Positions 1 to 14,600 of a stretch of DNA of 64,000 nt are shown in pieces. The notes beneath the pieces are model-generated. The model was not told the origin of the DNA. It made no database searches and was given only the letters and a program-made list of their open reading frames with translations. The stretch is from Argopecten irradians (lineage: Eukaryota; Mollusca; Bivalvia; Pectinida; Pectinidae), in assembly GCF_041381155.1 (NCBI RefSeq), contig NC_091144.1:16501544-16565543 (forward strand), given 5' to 3'. The position numbers were made by a program, and so were the translations under genes. The stretch's first letter is position 1, and each line of letters opens with the position of its first letter.

Positions 1-482
1 AGGGGTAATTCATGAACGTCTAACCCGAGGCTTGCCGAGGTTGTGATTTCGTTGTCATACCCTCATAGGTAGGGAACTATTATTTTTCTCCCATAAACAA
101 AAGAAAAAGGAGAGATGATATCCTAAAAAAAGCATTTTCACCGCGATATGAACATGGTTCCGTTGTCTGCACGCCAATATTAATGACGTCGTTGACAATG
201 CAAGCCACGGACACACCGCATGAAGTCATGACGTAACGTAATTGTCTTCAGGTTCAAAAAGTTAGCGCGCAATCTGTCATACCCTAGGGGTTGACAGAGA
301 AATCTCCAACGGCTAAAACCGGTGACAAATCAGTGAATGGTGGGAGAAATTTGGTATCTTTTGACATGTTTCAGAAGTGCTATAAAAGGGCAAACGTAAT
401 TCACTAACACATATATAAGGAGACACAACACCAATTATATACTGCAGCCCCCCAAGGCATTCGGAGCACACGCAACACATCG

Positions 483-900
483 TATAGTGGAGGCCGTCCT
501 CAAATGAGTGGAAATTTTGGAACTCTTGCCCTTTGTTCTATCACTGAAGCATGCAAGCACCAAGACACCAAGCAATACAACCCTCCAAGTCAAATTATAC
601 TGACAACGGACGAACCAGTCGTCTCACTCCCGGTATGCTGAGCACTAAGCAGGAGCAGAAACTACTACTATTACAGACTTTGGTGTGTCACCACCAAGGG
701 GCCAAACCCAGAACATGTCTCACAGGGACGAGTACTCAACCGAAAGCCCAAAGTGAGGCGTTGTCAAGGGAGACGTTAGAAGTCAGACGTCAGTTAGGTA
801 GAAGATAAAAGATAAGATCATACACTTAGTCGCCTTTTACGATCATGAAATAGGTGCAGGAGGTACAATACTAAATACTAACAACCCTACCTGCAGAACA
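483..900 (+). repeat. Dispersed repeat R1, better copy
   Basis: The stretch with ATTATACTGACAACGGACGA, CAGTCGTCTCACTCCC, AAAGTGAGGCGTTGTCAAGG and GCCTTTTACGATCATG is echoed by a decayed copy at 1130-1650. The phrases resemble an abundant non-autonomous repeat of bivalve genomes (from memory). The 85-codon frame over it is not a gene. Confidence 0.55.
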
Positions 901-1129
901 AATTAATAAAGTACGACTGAACATGTCATCTTACCAATAGTTATAATAAGATTATTTATATTGCTAAAAATCACATGAAGCTTATTACTATATCTTTCAA
1001 AATGACTGCTGAATGGATAATTCCATTTTGGGTAGAAGAAATCTGTAAATACTAAAAGTGTTGGTTGGTTGATTACGTATAATGCCCTTTTCACAGAAAA
1101 TGTCATTTTAAGAACGGTCTACCTTACAT

Positions 1130-1650
1130 ATGTTGCTTTGTGGGATGCTTTTGGTTTGGTTCGGGTGGCTGTGATATGATCAAGAGTGCCCTTTTTAATG
1201 GTGGAAACATTCCAATGCATTCTCACTGAAACATGTTGCCAAATACACTGGGAGAACATCCCAGTCGGTCATATATACTGATATCGGCTACATGTATAGT
1301 AGTCGTCTCACTCTCTTTCTGTTGAATGCTAAGCAAGAGCATAAACAATGTACATGTATATTCTTAATTCTAAAATACTTATTGTAGCGCAAGGCGAACA
1401 TCTGTAAATTATTATTTATCGTCGCGGATATAAAATAACGCAGTTCGATGGTTCAATACTGCTAAAATAAGTACGTTTACAGTAAAGAGTCGTATCTCAT
1501 GGAAGTAACAGTTCCCAGAGCCTTTCTAAACGGTCAACTCAAGTCGGCCAAAAGTGAGGTGGTGTCAAGGAAGACGTTAGGAAGAAAAGAATATATAAAC
1601 TCCCAAAGTTCGTCTTTTATGATCATGTAATGGGCAAAAAGGTAGAATTA
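1130..1650 (+). repeat. Dispersed repeat R1, decayed copy
   Basis: Shares GTCGTCTCACTC, GAATGCTAAGCA, CCAAAAGTGAGGTGGTGTCA and TTTTATGATCATGTAATGGG with 483-900, with many changes between. Confidence 0.5.
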
Positions 1651-2397
1651 AAACGCTATAAACACAGAAACCAGCGAAATGTAAAATATTGTCTTAATGA
1701 AAACTACACAAAATACCAATCTACATGTAATTACTAACAAAGCAATTTTATCATACAATAACCGATTTGAAAATTATGTTAATTAACTTATTAATTAAAC
1801 ATTAATTACAAGAGTTAACTTTATTATATTAAGAATTCTGTTCAATGACGGTGTGACGAATATGTACACAAAATTTTATCGAAGAGCATAAAGAATTGAT
1901 GATTTTATAGCAAGAATATCAAATTAGGATGAAAATATATCAATGTTGCAGTTTGTCAACCATCTTGTCCGCCATCTTGAATATTTCAATTTCCCCAATG
2001 ATGCCACGGTGGCATCATCCAGTTTCTGATGGGGGACATGTTAAAGAACATTCCTGTGCAAAAACATTTTATGCGAACTATTTTTTAGGTTGGGTGGAAA
2101 ATCACCATTTGGCACCTGGACTAATATGCTTATTTGTACTATACATTAAAATAGTAGTTTGTATTTCTCTCTAAAACCTGTATAACATTATTGACATTTC
2201 CCTCTACTTTACATGTCGACATTCTGCAATTTCAATTAAATCATGGTATTAATATTTCGGATAGGGTGTCAAGCAAAAAATGAAACGTGTTTTGGATGTT
2301 ATGTACAAAATCCATCACAAACCTTGGAATGAAACAAGTCAGTAAACTATATTAAGCCATATACTTTCCACTGTTTCTTGAAAAACGTTTTTAATTA
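1650..2397. other. AT-rich intergenic DNA
   Basis: No convincing exon, RNA gene or repeat was seen here. Confidence 0.4.
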
Positions 2398-2605
2398 GGG
2401 GCCGCGGTGGCCGAGTGGTTAAGATGTCCTGACATATTACCACAAGCCCTCCACCTCTGGGATGCGAGTTCGAATCCCATGTGGGGCAGTTGCAAGGTAC
2501 TGACCGCTGGTCGGTGGTTTTTCTCCGGGTACTCCGGCTTTCCTCCACGTCCTTACATGACCCTGGCTGTTAATAGGACGTAAAACTAAACAAACCAAAA
2601 TTTTA
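2398..2605 (+). mobile_element. tRNA-derived SINE
   Basis: The head has perfect pol III promoter boxes: A box TGGCCGAGTGG (2408-2418) and B box GTTCGAATC (2468-2476), in a tRNA-Ser/Leu-like context. The central part GTGGTTTTTCTCCGGGTACT resembles the conserved core shared by many animal SINEs (MetaSINE type, from memory). The tail AATAGGACGTAAAACTAAAC ends in an A-rich stretch. The extended tRNA-like head argues against a functional tRNA. Confidence 0.85.
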
Positions 2606-2759
2606 ATTACCATTTGTAATGTTCAGTTGCCCGTCCATACTTTCAGCCTTCCATTTTTGAAAAAAAACGGTTGGCATAGATTATGAATCATGATATCAAA
2701 TATCACCGATTCATTTTGCGAATACTATTTATTGGAAAGGCTACAATATCAAATGAGTC

Positions 2760-3437
2760 AAGGAGAGAAATTTGTTCATTAGTCCTTATAATTAAAAAAG
2801 ATGAAATTATTTGTCAGATGTGTTCATTGATTGTACGGTCACTACAATATTGATAACTGATGAGGACATATACCTAATTAATGTCCTCTTTTTGTTTATA
2901 TCTCCTACATGTGGTATGGTTTAGCTTAACACAGAACAATTTATGTAACGTTGCGATTTGCTTGAAAGGGTCTGTGCTTAAACTTTTGCTGTGTGTGGTA
3001 GAATTAGGTTGTTTCTACCTTGGCGCCCTAATCATATATTGATAGGCTTTCGTTTTAGAGCTTGTACATTTGAAGGTCATCTTTATATATTTCTAAACCA
3101 TTTTGGTTCTTTTAGTCGGGATGAATCCTCTATCTACATAATATTTTTTCCTTCGGTGGAGAACAGTAGTCTCTGATTTCTTATGAATTTCGCAAATTAT
3201 TTTAATGTGATATAAGACTTTACTATATACCTTTATTGTGAATTCGTAAGTATTGTTTTGTTAGTATAGTCACTTCAAATGCATACTTCATATTAGAAGT
3301 ATACAAAAAACTACTCCCTTGCTAAATTACCAACGATTAGAGTCAATATGGGTAACTGATATATGGTAATAGATATAAGCCAATTTGTATGCTGCTCAAT
3401 AGCTTAAAGCTGTTTTACTGCCAACGAAATCAGTTTT
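2760..3437 (+). repeat. Left edge of the duplicated unit (no gene seen)
   Basis: Collinear with 46337-47086, which carries an extra internal copy of a motif of about 75 bp. It holds no recognisable exon. Confidence 0.7.
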
Positions 3438-3715
3438 TTATGCATGTCAAATAGCAATGATACATTAAAAGGAAACTACGTATCTTATACTGTATGTCTC
3501 CGATTGTCTCATGCGTGGGTTGTTTGCAGATTGGCACGTGGTTTTTGTGGAATGTCAAAGGAAGTCCGCCAATGTTTACAGGTATCCATACGCACCGAAT
3601 CGGGTCACGTTCTGCACTCAAGTTATTGGGAAATAAACATATCTGCCTCAACATAGTTTATCGATAAAGAAACAGTGGCAATTGTAAATATTTCGGAAAA
3701 AAAAATAAAATAATA

Positions 3716-3826
3716 GCATCTGACGTATTTAAAGTAATTACATCTAACGGGTAAAGGAAAGCCACAAGATACGTCATACTGCATATACATATATCTTAAT
3801 TTTTCAATTATATTCAAAATGGATTA
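3716..3826 (+). repeat. Repeat family Y, truncated copy
   Basis: Begins ACGTATTTAAAGTAATTACA, shared with the minus-strand copy ending near 40218 and the copy starting at 47884. The match stops at about 3826. Confidence 0.7.
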
Positions 3827-4199
3827 CTAAGCCGTGAACAGGCAAAATTACTGATACACAAGATATTGATCTCTGTGTAAAGACTTCCTATCCGGTTTAT
3901 GTTCATCATATACACTGTACTATAGTTACGCATACAGTGGCTTCATTGTTCCTCAAAAAACATGTCATGTTTGATAAGTTCAGTTGAACTTTCATAAGCC
4001 GAACTATATTGAGTCGAATTTTTCAATGTGTGAAACAAATTCTTCGGTCCGGATTTTTTCGCCTATATAGTTCTAGTTATCCAATAACTATTGAATCAAA
4101 CTTTTTTGAGTCGGATTATTCTCGTAGTCAAAGTAAACTGGACAGTTTATTCATTGTAACCAAAAGGTTAATTACCGTAATTGCTACTGTACGCGGATA

Positions 4200-5500
4200 T
4201 TGACTTTTCATTTTCTCATTGCGTTAACGGACAGTTGCTTATTCCATGTGTATATACTTGTCATATTCAGGTGGTGTTGTAGGACCAATTTGAATCAGAC
4301 ATTTGTTTTCACGGTTGTGTAAACATTAATCAGCCATGAGCTGGTCGCACTCTAGACGTGTGGTATTATGTACAGAACTCGTTTAATCTATCCTACACTT
4401 AACAGTTTTCCTGAATACCTGCCTTCAGTTCTGCTATAAACTAAATATTCACACCAACACAATAATTGGATGACCCTGTTCGCTGAAGGCCATTAATTAT
4501 ATAGAACCCTTTCTTCTTCACAACCAACAAGGTCAATTTGATCATGTGAACAGTGCCTGTTTCTTGTCGCATAAATCGTACAAAGTGTTGAGATTTTATT
4601 TCTATGTATAGTATATATAAGTTGTCAAAATGTCTTTAAATAACAATTCGCCACGTTCAGTGCACAAAGACATGTAGCTTTTGCATGACAGAAAGATTAA
4701 AAAAACCTTTTAAAAACATATAAGCGATAACATCAACATACCCACACTGTATAGACCTAGTAGGTAGCTAATTCGACGGAGAAAGTGCGTCTGTTATTTT
4801 CTACAATTTATCTGTCTATCTTTTTTCATATAAGTACATGTACGTACTTTATTACATTGTATCATATATTGCATCTCCAATCGCTTTATCAATACATTAT
4901 CCATTATTCTGTATTGACAAACGAACTATTGAATGACAATATTAGGTATTAAGGTTATTATGTATTTACAATTGATGATTTATAAAACCAAAAGGCACAT
5001 AGGGCATGTATCACTCACTTTGTTGTTATGTCAAGTCATTTTAAGATGACCCCCGCTAGAGTTCACATTTACAGCTCATTCTTACATCCGCTTAGTTGAT
5101 GTAATTTTCTAATAAAACAAACTTGCTGGTCTAAGGCTGTGATGTCGTATTCAACATGTACAAGGGACGACAGAGATGTTTTGACAAACTGTGAGACAGA
5201 AGACATTATTGTTGTTTTCAGAAAATCGGAATACGTATCCCTCATGATACTATTGAAATCGAAAGGAAATACCCAGTACTGATATCAACCTAATTAAAAT
5301 GCCCACTTTTTAAAAAGAATTGTTACAATTCCAGAGACTGCTTTGAAGACAAATTAAATGAAGAAAAAAATGTTGAATTTTGTTGTTTTTTTTTTAAATA
5401 AGTATTTAATCTATTGATTTATTCATTGAAGTGTTTATTTTAATGAAATGCAAAGAAAGAGCACGAAAGGATATAGTACAGGCTTCAAAGACATTTCAAT
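4200..5500. other. 3' flank of sulfotransferase copy 1
   Basis: AT-rich and collinear with 50470-51970. Apart from the poly(A) signals no feature was recognised. Confidence 0.5.
5418..5439 (-). promoter_or_regulatory. Poly(A) signals for sulfotransferase copy 1
   Basis: Two AATAAA hexamers on the minus strand (5434-5439 and 5418-5423) lie 67 and 83 bp past the stop codon. In copy 2 only the first is intact (51902-51907); the second has become AATAAG. Confidence 0.5.
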
Positions 5501-5505
5501 AACCA

Positions 5506-5681
5506 TTATATCCTCCACAGATATTTTTCATCATTCAATAACGATGATAGTGCGTGATCAAACGGCTGGTAAAACTGCTCCAATAGCTGTCTAGTCTCAT
5601 CCAGCATAGCACCTGCTTGTATCCCCGATGATCTCCGTCTATTGTAATGAGTTTCTCCTTCTTTCACGTTATCAACTGCAC
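5506..5681 (-). CDS. CHST15-like: Sulfotransferase copy 1, exon 8 (terminal exon)
   Basis: The acceptor is TTGTAG|GTGCAG, and the frame ends with TAA at 5506-5508 after LLNDEKYLWRI. The stretch MLDETRQLLEQFYQPFDHAL matches the C-terminal helix of CHST15, where ITQKILRDFYRPFNARL is found. Two AATAAA signals lie 67-88 bp downstream on the minus strand. Confidence 0.88.
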
Positions 5682-8600
5682 CTACAATACGACTTAAATA
5701 ATATCTGTCTGATTGATCAAAACGTGATGTGGAAACTTATTGTTTCTATGGTACATTTTATATGCATTTTCAATATAGTAACAGTATATAAAGCCTAATT
5801 TTACAACATTTTCTTTTTTTTCTTATTTTAATTTCTGCTGTCTACAATGAATAACGCCGTGAAACATCACAGAATGATTTAATCTCGTTTTTACAAATCA
5901 TGAAATGACGAAAATACGAATGTTGTGTATCTCCATGTGTTATCTTAACAAGGGTTTCACCCAGTGTTGAAGTAATGTTTTTTTTTTATCGTTATTTTTT
6001 TATTTACATACTAGTTTATTTTTCAGAGTGAAGGAGAGTATTTTTACGTACATACGATTAAAACAATGTTTAAAATGTTGACTACTTCCACATAAGATTA
6101 GTAATTAATTAGCAATGTAAGTCTTGAACATCATGCTAATCAACGAATGCATTAACAATTCACTATGTTTAAAGAAAACAAAATGTGTTCGACTTTGGGT
6201 GACGATTGTTTCAATCTGGATAAAATCATCTGTTCATGGCGTCACTTACTAGTTTGACGGTAAAATGGTTTCAGGCTACGGAGGCAAAAATGACATAAAT
6301 CGATGAATGAATCAGGTTGACGGTGCTTTACTGATCCAGACTAAAAAATACTTACGTAGCCCTAAAAAATCAAAGATTTCAGAAGTGATCCCAGTTTGGT
6401 TCTTAGAATAGTCATCTAAAGTTGTGATAAAGAATTGTTTTCTTGGAAAAACTGTCATCCAGTCTTCAAGGAACACGGCATACAGTCCTATAGTTAGGCG
6501 TAAATCTCCAAAGTATACCTGATAACAAAAATATCATAGAGACACTCTCATATCTGATTCTTTCCTGCATTTTGTCCTTTATCACGACGGTTGACGATCG
6601 GAGCACCATTAATTTAAAGTTTTAACCATAACAAAGGCACACAACAAGTTAAGGTTACAGAAACAAGGAGAGTACATTCTTAAAAGAAATCAAGTGCTTC
6701 TACGCGAGTTTGAAAGGTTTTTTTTTCCAGACAAATCACAATTGTTTTATAAATATATAAAGCGATAAAATGGTCATATTATTTACAGCTGGTGAACCAA
6801 GTCGATTTTCTATATGTACTTAAAGTTGCATCGGGAAACCAAAAGCTGATATATACGGTTTGAAGTGTCATATCGCCAAAACTTCACCGCCGAACAATAC
6901 TGAACAATAAATAATGTTAACCGTGTATATATGCATGTAAATAACTCAAAAATACATTTTTTGCTTCATACACAATAAGTACTTCATTCCATATAGGATA
7001 AAGTGCCATGTCATTAATAACTGTTTTTTAATATTTTTAAATATATATTAAAATTAGAAGCTCAAACTTTTCAATGGTGGTAATGGTGTAAAGTAAACTT
7101 TTGTAACTGAAGAAAAGGCCTAATTCACCTGCTCCTGCTTTTGATAGAGAAAAATACCATTCACCGCCGGTGGAGCATCTTTAGAAACTTGAAACTTATA
7201 ATAAGATACTAGAAGTAGGAAGGTGGCGTAAATGTGGGTCATAGAGATTTTGACGAAATTAAAATAATATTGAATTGCCACTCACCAGTCTAGAATTATC
7301 AACGACAAAATAGCCTACCTGGTATGCGCAATGTCGTCGAGTGTGTTTCCTTAGACAATCATTGAATAAGCGAACGGAGCGGCTCGCCTTACTATGGAAT
7401 ATTTCCTTAGACTTTTTTTCCTTTGGATTCATAAATATGTAATCAGAATATAACCTGTAAGAAAGATGTGATAATGATATCCTGGAGTTTGCCTTAAAAT
7501 ATATTTTTTATACTAATGGCTAACAGTAATTTCGCACAACGTCTAGTTGCTGTCTAGTGTTTTCTTTCATGTTCATTAGTTTTGTATTCATTTTATTTGG
7601 TTTTGAAATTGAAACGAACAAGAGCTTAATCTTATGCTTATGGCTTTTAACACAGTGGACGATTTACAATGTACTAACATTGAACATGGAACGTATATCT
7701 GATGAATTTACAAAATGATCCTTTCAACAGGAGATCAAAGCTATAATGATAAAGCTGAGAATGGTGTTAATATAAAGATATGGATGGCGTCCTACCTATC
7801 TACAGGATTCCTTAGTATAACCACTAACTTTACATCCGGCAGAATGTGACGTACAAAATGAGCGTTGGTTAATGCCGGGTCCTCGTCGTTTTTATTCTCA
7901 GAGTACTGCCACCACCACGATAAATCCCAGAGTGTTGATGGGCTACCTTCACCTGGATATTACATAGCGGGATATGTATACCAGTTAAATACATTGTACA
8001 TTACATAGAGAATACACGGTTAGTATCTTACAATACAAGGTTTATTTTGGTGCGAGACTTAGGAAAGCCGAGATGACGAGGCTTTGCCGAGTCATCTTGG
8101 CTTTCCGTGTCGAGCACCAAAATAAACCTTGTATTGTAAGATACTAACCGTGTATTCTGTTTATCCTGCAACCATTATGGCATTCAAAACGAAAGCAAAT
8201 TGACAGTTCCTTACTTTGTTTCGCTCGAAGCGAGACGATTCTTTGACGCGGAGGTAAAGATTCATTCACTTAACCGAATGAGAGTGCACTCCTTTTTACT
8301 GCCGTGGGAAATAAATAAGCGCATTCACAAACAGTCACCGTAATTCTATTCAGTGTGATATATCACTGAAAGGTAATGAAAATACTCAAATAACATTAAA
8401 TACCCATTAAAGAATTAATTAACACTACATACCTTTGTCATGAGCCAAGAAAAAGACGGCACCGCCATACGAGATTTTCGATATCGTACAAATGACGTCA
8501 TTTCGGTGAACGTGACGTCACGTTTTAGCGGGACTGAATGACGTTTCATTCACCGGAAGGTTCAAGTTCTGGGTCAAGTTAGAAAAAGTGCCGTCAGATA

Positions 8601-11600
8601 TGGAACAAATTCACGTGATCGTATTGACGGATAAAGCATATCGTATTGACGGATAAAGCACAAGTTTATCCGGCAGTAGTTATCGGTCAGTATGTGGGAC
8701 ATTTGCAGGATAAATTTATTTCTTTAGTCGTTCTTGGTTCGATAGTTACTGGTAGAACTATAGCGTTTTCGTTTTATCTCACATGTAGTGTTCTTGTTTA
8801 TTGCATGCTCAAAGCATGTGTGAGGGAGGATTCATAGTGGACGGGAAATGTAAGGTATATTATTTGTTTTATAATTTAAGTAATATATATCTGATAGCCT
8901 GCAACATCTTGATGAAATATGAAACAGAGTAATTTTTTTTTTTCTCAATAGAAACATTACTTACCCGTGATGAATATCTTTCTCTGTGAGTCGTTAGAAG
9001 CATGTAACATTTGTGCTGCTGGGTCAAAATAGTCTATGTATTCTGTAAACGTATAAGGCTCATGTCCTGTAACATATGAAATCATTGCTCGCTAAATAAA
9101 AACATCAAAGTTAAACAAAGAATAAAGTAAACTAGATTTGATCGCGATCAAAACACGGGATTTCCACCTATGTAATGATATAAGTAATGTTAGCGAACAG
9201 ACGATTGGTTGAACGAACGGACGATCTCACTCAATATTAATCAGAGAGCGTTTCTTACGAAAGCAGTCTGGTTCAACCGAAAAACAGATTTAGGTGAATG
9301 CCCTGTTGGGGGCAAAAGATTTCATAGAGAGGTGAATATATAGGAGCCTGCTGATTGGATATATTCAGGGTACACCAGTTAATGGTTTATGTGTGGGTCG
9401 GACAATACATGTAGATGTAAAATTTGTAAAGAATTTTGATAACTTCATTTAACCTGAATAGTAGCAAACGTTAACACGGTCCTCTATGGGAATTTATTTG
9501 GTTCTGTGATCTCAAAACGGCCGGGTAGTTTCTCAAAATAGCACCGGTTGTGTTTGAACATCCGGTGTCACAGGTGACGGCTCTGCCACACACATAAAAG
9601 GTTTTTAAACCTGTCAGTTATTATGTTTGTGCATTACTTTTATTGTTTGTTTGTTCAAATGTACGTCCTATTAACAGCTAGGGTCACGTAAGGACGGCCT
9701 CCCATGTATGCGGTGTAGTTACACATGTACGTGTATTTAGGCAAACACGTGTACATTGTTCATATATACGTGTATATGTAGTGTGATAGAACGGGTTTCT
9801 ATCATTGTTGCATTTATTTCTACAGTATGTATATTTGTTATTGCACTCTTCTAAGTCTTCACTTCAGTGATCTGTTTATGTATATTTGACCCAAATTCAG
9901 GGGAACACCGTGAGAACAGGTCTTATCTAGGGTGTGTTTGCTGTTTAGCAGTCACATTCATCAACCTAGTTGTCCTCATGATCACCCCGATGATGACCGC
10001 TGGCCGGAGTACACGTGTGGTACACTTGGGAGGTGTTTATCAGTCAGTTGAGTCTTGTCTGTTTTAAGCGGAAGTTATATTTAGTGTGTAGGTGGGTTGT
10101 TGTAGCAGCGGTTTCACCTAAATATGGTGCTCTGTCCGGACATCCGGACATTGACCAATCAGTGGTCACTTTGGGGGACTGGGTTGATGAGTTGTTATAA
10201 AAGGGGCTGCTTCTAAGGAAGCTTTGGTCTTGACTTAGGGAATAGGTAGGGAGCAGAGCTAGTTGGCTCCGTAGGGTGTTAGGCTTTGTTTAGGGAACGT
10301 GGTAATCACACAGGACTGAGCTAATTAGGCCTAAAGTTTGGCTATAGTTAATCTTGGATACATTGTAACTGCTTCGGCACTTATATCTCTTATTGTTAAC
10401 TGTCTTAACGGGCACTATTGTGAATCTTCTATGTAATACTTAATCTACTTGTCTTTTATATAATAAATAGTTATTTGTACCTGTATTTACCTAGTTGAGT
10501 TATTGGATTAGTGTGTCAGTGCTTCCGCTACATCCTAGAGATCGAACCTGTTGAGATACAGGCCTGTAACCTGTGGAGGAAACGGGATCCGGAGAGGATT
10601 TGTGACGACTGTGGACTCTGTTGTATACTAAAAATACTATACGATCACGATTTGGGACTTATACATATAACGGGAGATACAGTCGGATCGCCCCTCCTGG
10701 TCTCTTGTGGAAAACCCTCCCTATTACAGTAGCACTTAAAACATCCCGAAAAGTATTGAAAACTAGATGTAAAAATACATTCGAAACGGCCCTTGTGTAC
10801 CGAAGATTGAGCCCAGGACAGAATTTTAACCCAGCCGCTGATTGGCTGGCTAATTATGAATTTCAAAAGTTAAAATTGTTTTCTGACAGGTAATTATTCC
10901 TTGATAACCATGATATGAATTTGGAAATTCAGATTGAGATTTAGGTTCAAAATATCAATTTTGATAATGAATAGGTAAAAACATTAGAATTTCAGGTTTT
11001 TTAAAAGTGCAAAAATTCTCCTTATCTTATGAAGATCTTGGACCAATGCGGAATAACACGTACGATTAGAGTTTTAGTATTAGATACCGATTATCTCCCT
11101 TTGGCCACATGCCACATCATGTAATCACAACTCAAAATCGCTGAAAGTTCTATACCTCCGCCATTTTGAATCATATGACATTGAAATTGGTCATTTTATG
11201 TGTCTGAAAGCATGATCTTTCACATCCAATTCAAAACATTTCACCTTTGAATTTTCATGAATTACCCTAAAATTTACGTTAAAAAATGAACGAAACGCCA
11301 TATTCGGAGGTCTATATTTCCGCCATTTTCAAATTCATGTCTTTGAAATTAAAAACCTGTACAGACAATAGGCTAAAGCTTACATTTACAAAAATTCAAC
11401 ACTCAACATGAGATGATAAAGGCCCTACGAGCTCACAAATAACGGAAAAAATAAGAAAATGAAACAAATTGCCATATTTGGAGAGCTATATTTCCGCCAT
11501 TTTTCTATATAACCCCTTAAAAATAAATAACTTTTGAAGACAAAAGTTCATACAACACAGGTATGAAAAATCAACACTGTACATACAGGTTTAAAGGCGC

Positions 11601-14600
11601 TGAAACGTCTCGTGCAAGGACAAATAAAAACTAAAATTTCGATTTTCGATGTCCTATATCTCCGCCATTTTGAATCTTATGACCTTGAACTTGGTCATTT
11701 TATGTGTCTGAAATCATGATCTTTCACATCCAATTCAAAACATTTCACCTTTGAATTTTCATGAATTACCCTAAAATTTACGTTAAAAAATGAACGAAAC
11801 GCCATATTCGGAGGTCTATATTTCCGCCATTTTCAAATTCATGTCTTTGAAATTAAAAAACCTGTAGAGACAATAGGCTAAAGCTTAACATTTACAAAAA
11901 ATCAACACTCTAAATGAGATGATAAAGGCCCTACGAGCTCACAAATAACGGACAAAAATAAGAAAAAGAAACAAATTGCCATATTTGGAGAGCTATATTT
12001 CCGCCATTTTTCTATATAACCCCTTAAAAATAAATAACTTGTGAAGACAAAAGTTAATACAACATAGGTATGAAAAATCAACACTGTACATACAGGTATT
12101 AAGGCGCTGAAACGTCTCGGGCAGGGGCAAATATAAACTAAAATTTCGATTTTTGATGTCCTATATCTCCGCCATTTTGGATCATATGACCTTGAATTTG
12201 GTCATTTTATGTGTCTTAGAGTATGCTCTTTCACATCTAATTCAAAACAATTTTCTTTGAAAATTCATAAATAACGGTAAAATTTACTTTAAAAAAATGA
12301 ACGAAACGCCATATTCGGAGGGCTACATTTCCGCCATTTTCAGTGCTTTGTCTTTGAAATTGAAACCCGATACAGATAATATGTTAAAGTCTACATTTAC
12401 AAAAAATCAACACCCTACATTAAATTATGAAGGCGCTACGAGCACACAAATTACGTTGAAAAATAAGGAAATAGAACAAATTGCCATATTTGGAGAGCTA
12501 TATTTCCGCCATTTTTTCTATATAATCCCTTTAAAACCCATAACTTTTGAAGACAAAAGTTCATACAACAGCCGTATGAAAAATCAACACCGTACAACAG
12601 GTATTAAGGCGCTGAAACGTCTCGGGCAGGGGCAAATATAAACTAAAATTTCGATTTTTGATGTCCTATATCTCCGCCATTTTGGATCATATGACCTTGA
12701 ATTTGGTCATTTTATGTGCCTGAGAACATGCTCTTTCATATGCGCCCTTCGAAACATTTCTATGGTAAAGTTCATTTTTGACCTTTGTTTGACCTCATTT
12801 GACCCCCTAGTGAACTCGTGACCTTGACATAATTTCTGATAACATGTAATGAGAAAAAAATGTGAATTATCGTGATCTACATGGAGAATGAAACGTACAT
12901 GTTGTGTAGCGTACGGTTATGAAATTATGAGCGTTTAAAGTTTGTTCGAAAAAAGCAGTGTTTTACGTCTGTGACCTTGACCTTGAACGTTATCCTCCAA
13001 AATCGAGAGTACATTTTAAGAACTCATGTACGTACATAACGTCTCCAAATTTCAGCGCTCTACACCTCTTATTTATTACGAAGATGTCGTTTAAAGATTT
13101 AAAGCTTTTTGAACCCTGTGACCTTGAATGAATGTCAAGGTCAATAAAACAGCATAAGTTCTGTAGACATTCGTCCATGCTATGTCTATACAAAAAATCA
13201 AGCATGTGTGTTAAGTATTAAAGGCGCTGAAACCTTAAAAAATTTTGGCGGGAAAACGCCAAAATAGCCTTTTTTCAAAGGCCTATATCTCCGCCATTTT
13301 GGATCACATGACCTTAAAACTTGTCATTATATATTTCTGAGGGCATGCCCTTTCATATCCAACTTTCAAAACTTTTCTGTGGTGAATTTCGTTTTTGACC
13401 TTTGTTTGACCCCGTAGCGAACTCTTGACCTTGACATAATCTCTGATAACATGGCATGGGAAAAGCACGCGCAATGTCAAGATCTATCTGAATAACAAAA
13501 CGTGAATGATGTACACCGTACGGTAATGAAGCTATGAGCGTTTAAACTTCGTTCCAAAAAATTGTTTTTTTACGTCTGTGACCTTGACCTTGAACATTTT
13601 TGTTAAAATATCGAACGTACATTTCAAGATCGTATGTACATTCATAACGTGTCCAAAGTTGAGCGTCGTACCTTATTTTGTTCTAGAGATATCCTGGGAA
13701 CAAGATTTGTGGAAATAAGAAAAAGAAAGAAAAATAATAAGAAGAAAAAACAGAACAATAACAATAGGGATTTCCATCCTAAATGGAAATCCCTAATAAT
13801 TGCACGCTTGTAATCATTGCAATATCACATATGCTTAACACTGGCCCACAATGCACAGACTCAACCCGTTTTCAATTTTGACCCTCATCCGTTTAGAAAT
13901 GTGACCCAATAAACAGACTCTTTCTGTTTTCAAGTATGACCCTAGTAATATACAGACACCTCCCGCTTTCAAGTGTGATCCCCACATTATACAGACTCCT
14001 CTCGTTTTCAAGTGTGACCCTAGCATATATATACAGAATTCTTATAGTATCATACTATAATATATATATATATGTATATTGTTAGTTTAAAAAATCGTGC
14101 CAGGTCCCTGTGGTATACATTCAAATACCGGTTGAGAAACAACAACATGGGATGCAACTCTTACATGACTTTTTACACCAAAATGGCTATGGTACGAGCG
14201 AGGAAGCTACGTTTCAGATACAGTACCGCGTGATATTATTCAGGCTATTTATTAGAATAAAAATTCATGTCTTTGACTTTACTGTTGTAATTGACTAAAA
14301 ATAATTTTAGGATTATGTTATATACACGTGTATATGAGAAAACCGATTAATGCATGTGTAAAAATCGAATTATGCAAATGTGAAAATACAATTTTACACA
14401 TGCAAAAAAAGTCACGATTTTAACATACGCATAATTCGATTTTTGGAAGTGTGTGTGCGAGGACAATATTGATATTTTTAGATGTACCCATGACGTCTAT
14501 GAACATGGACTTAATTTGTAATGTATATTGTAACAATATACAACTATATACCATACCTGGCAGTACAATATGATGAATTGCTAAAAAGTATCAAAATTAA

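Noticed and set aside
551..808. 85-codon plus-strand frame
   Set aside because: It lies wholly within a dispersed repeat with a decayed second copy in which the frame is not kept.
2399..2490. Functional tRNA-Ser or tRNA-Leu gene
   Set aside because: A and B boxes are good, but the sequence runs straight into a SINE body and A-rich tail, and the stems are imperfect.
12297..12641. 114-codon plus-strand frame
   Set aside because: It lies inside the satellite and is not open in the neighbouring units.
11135..13765. CRISPR-like array
   Set aside because: Units are long, unspaced and diverged, and the genome is eukaryotic; this is a satellite.
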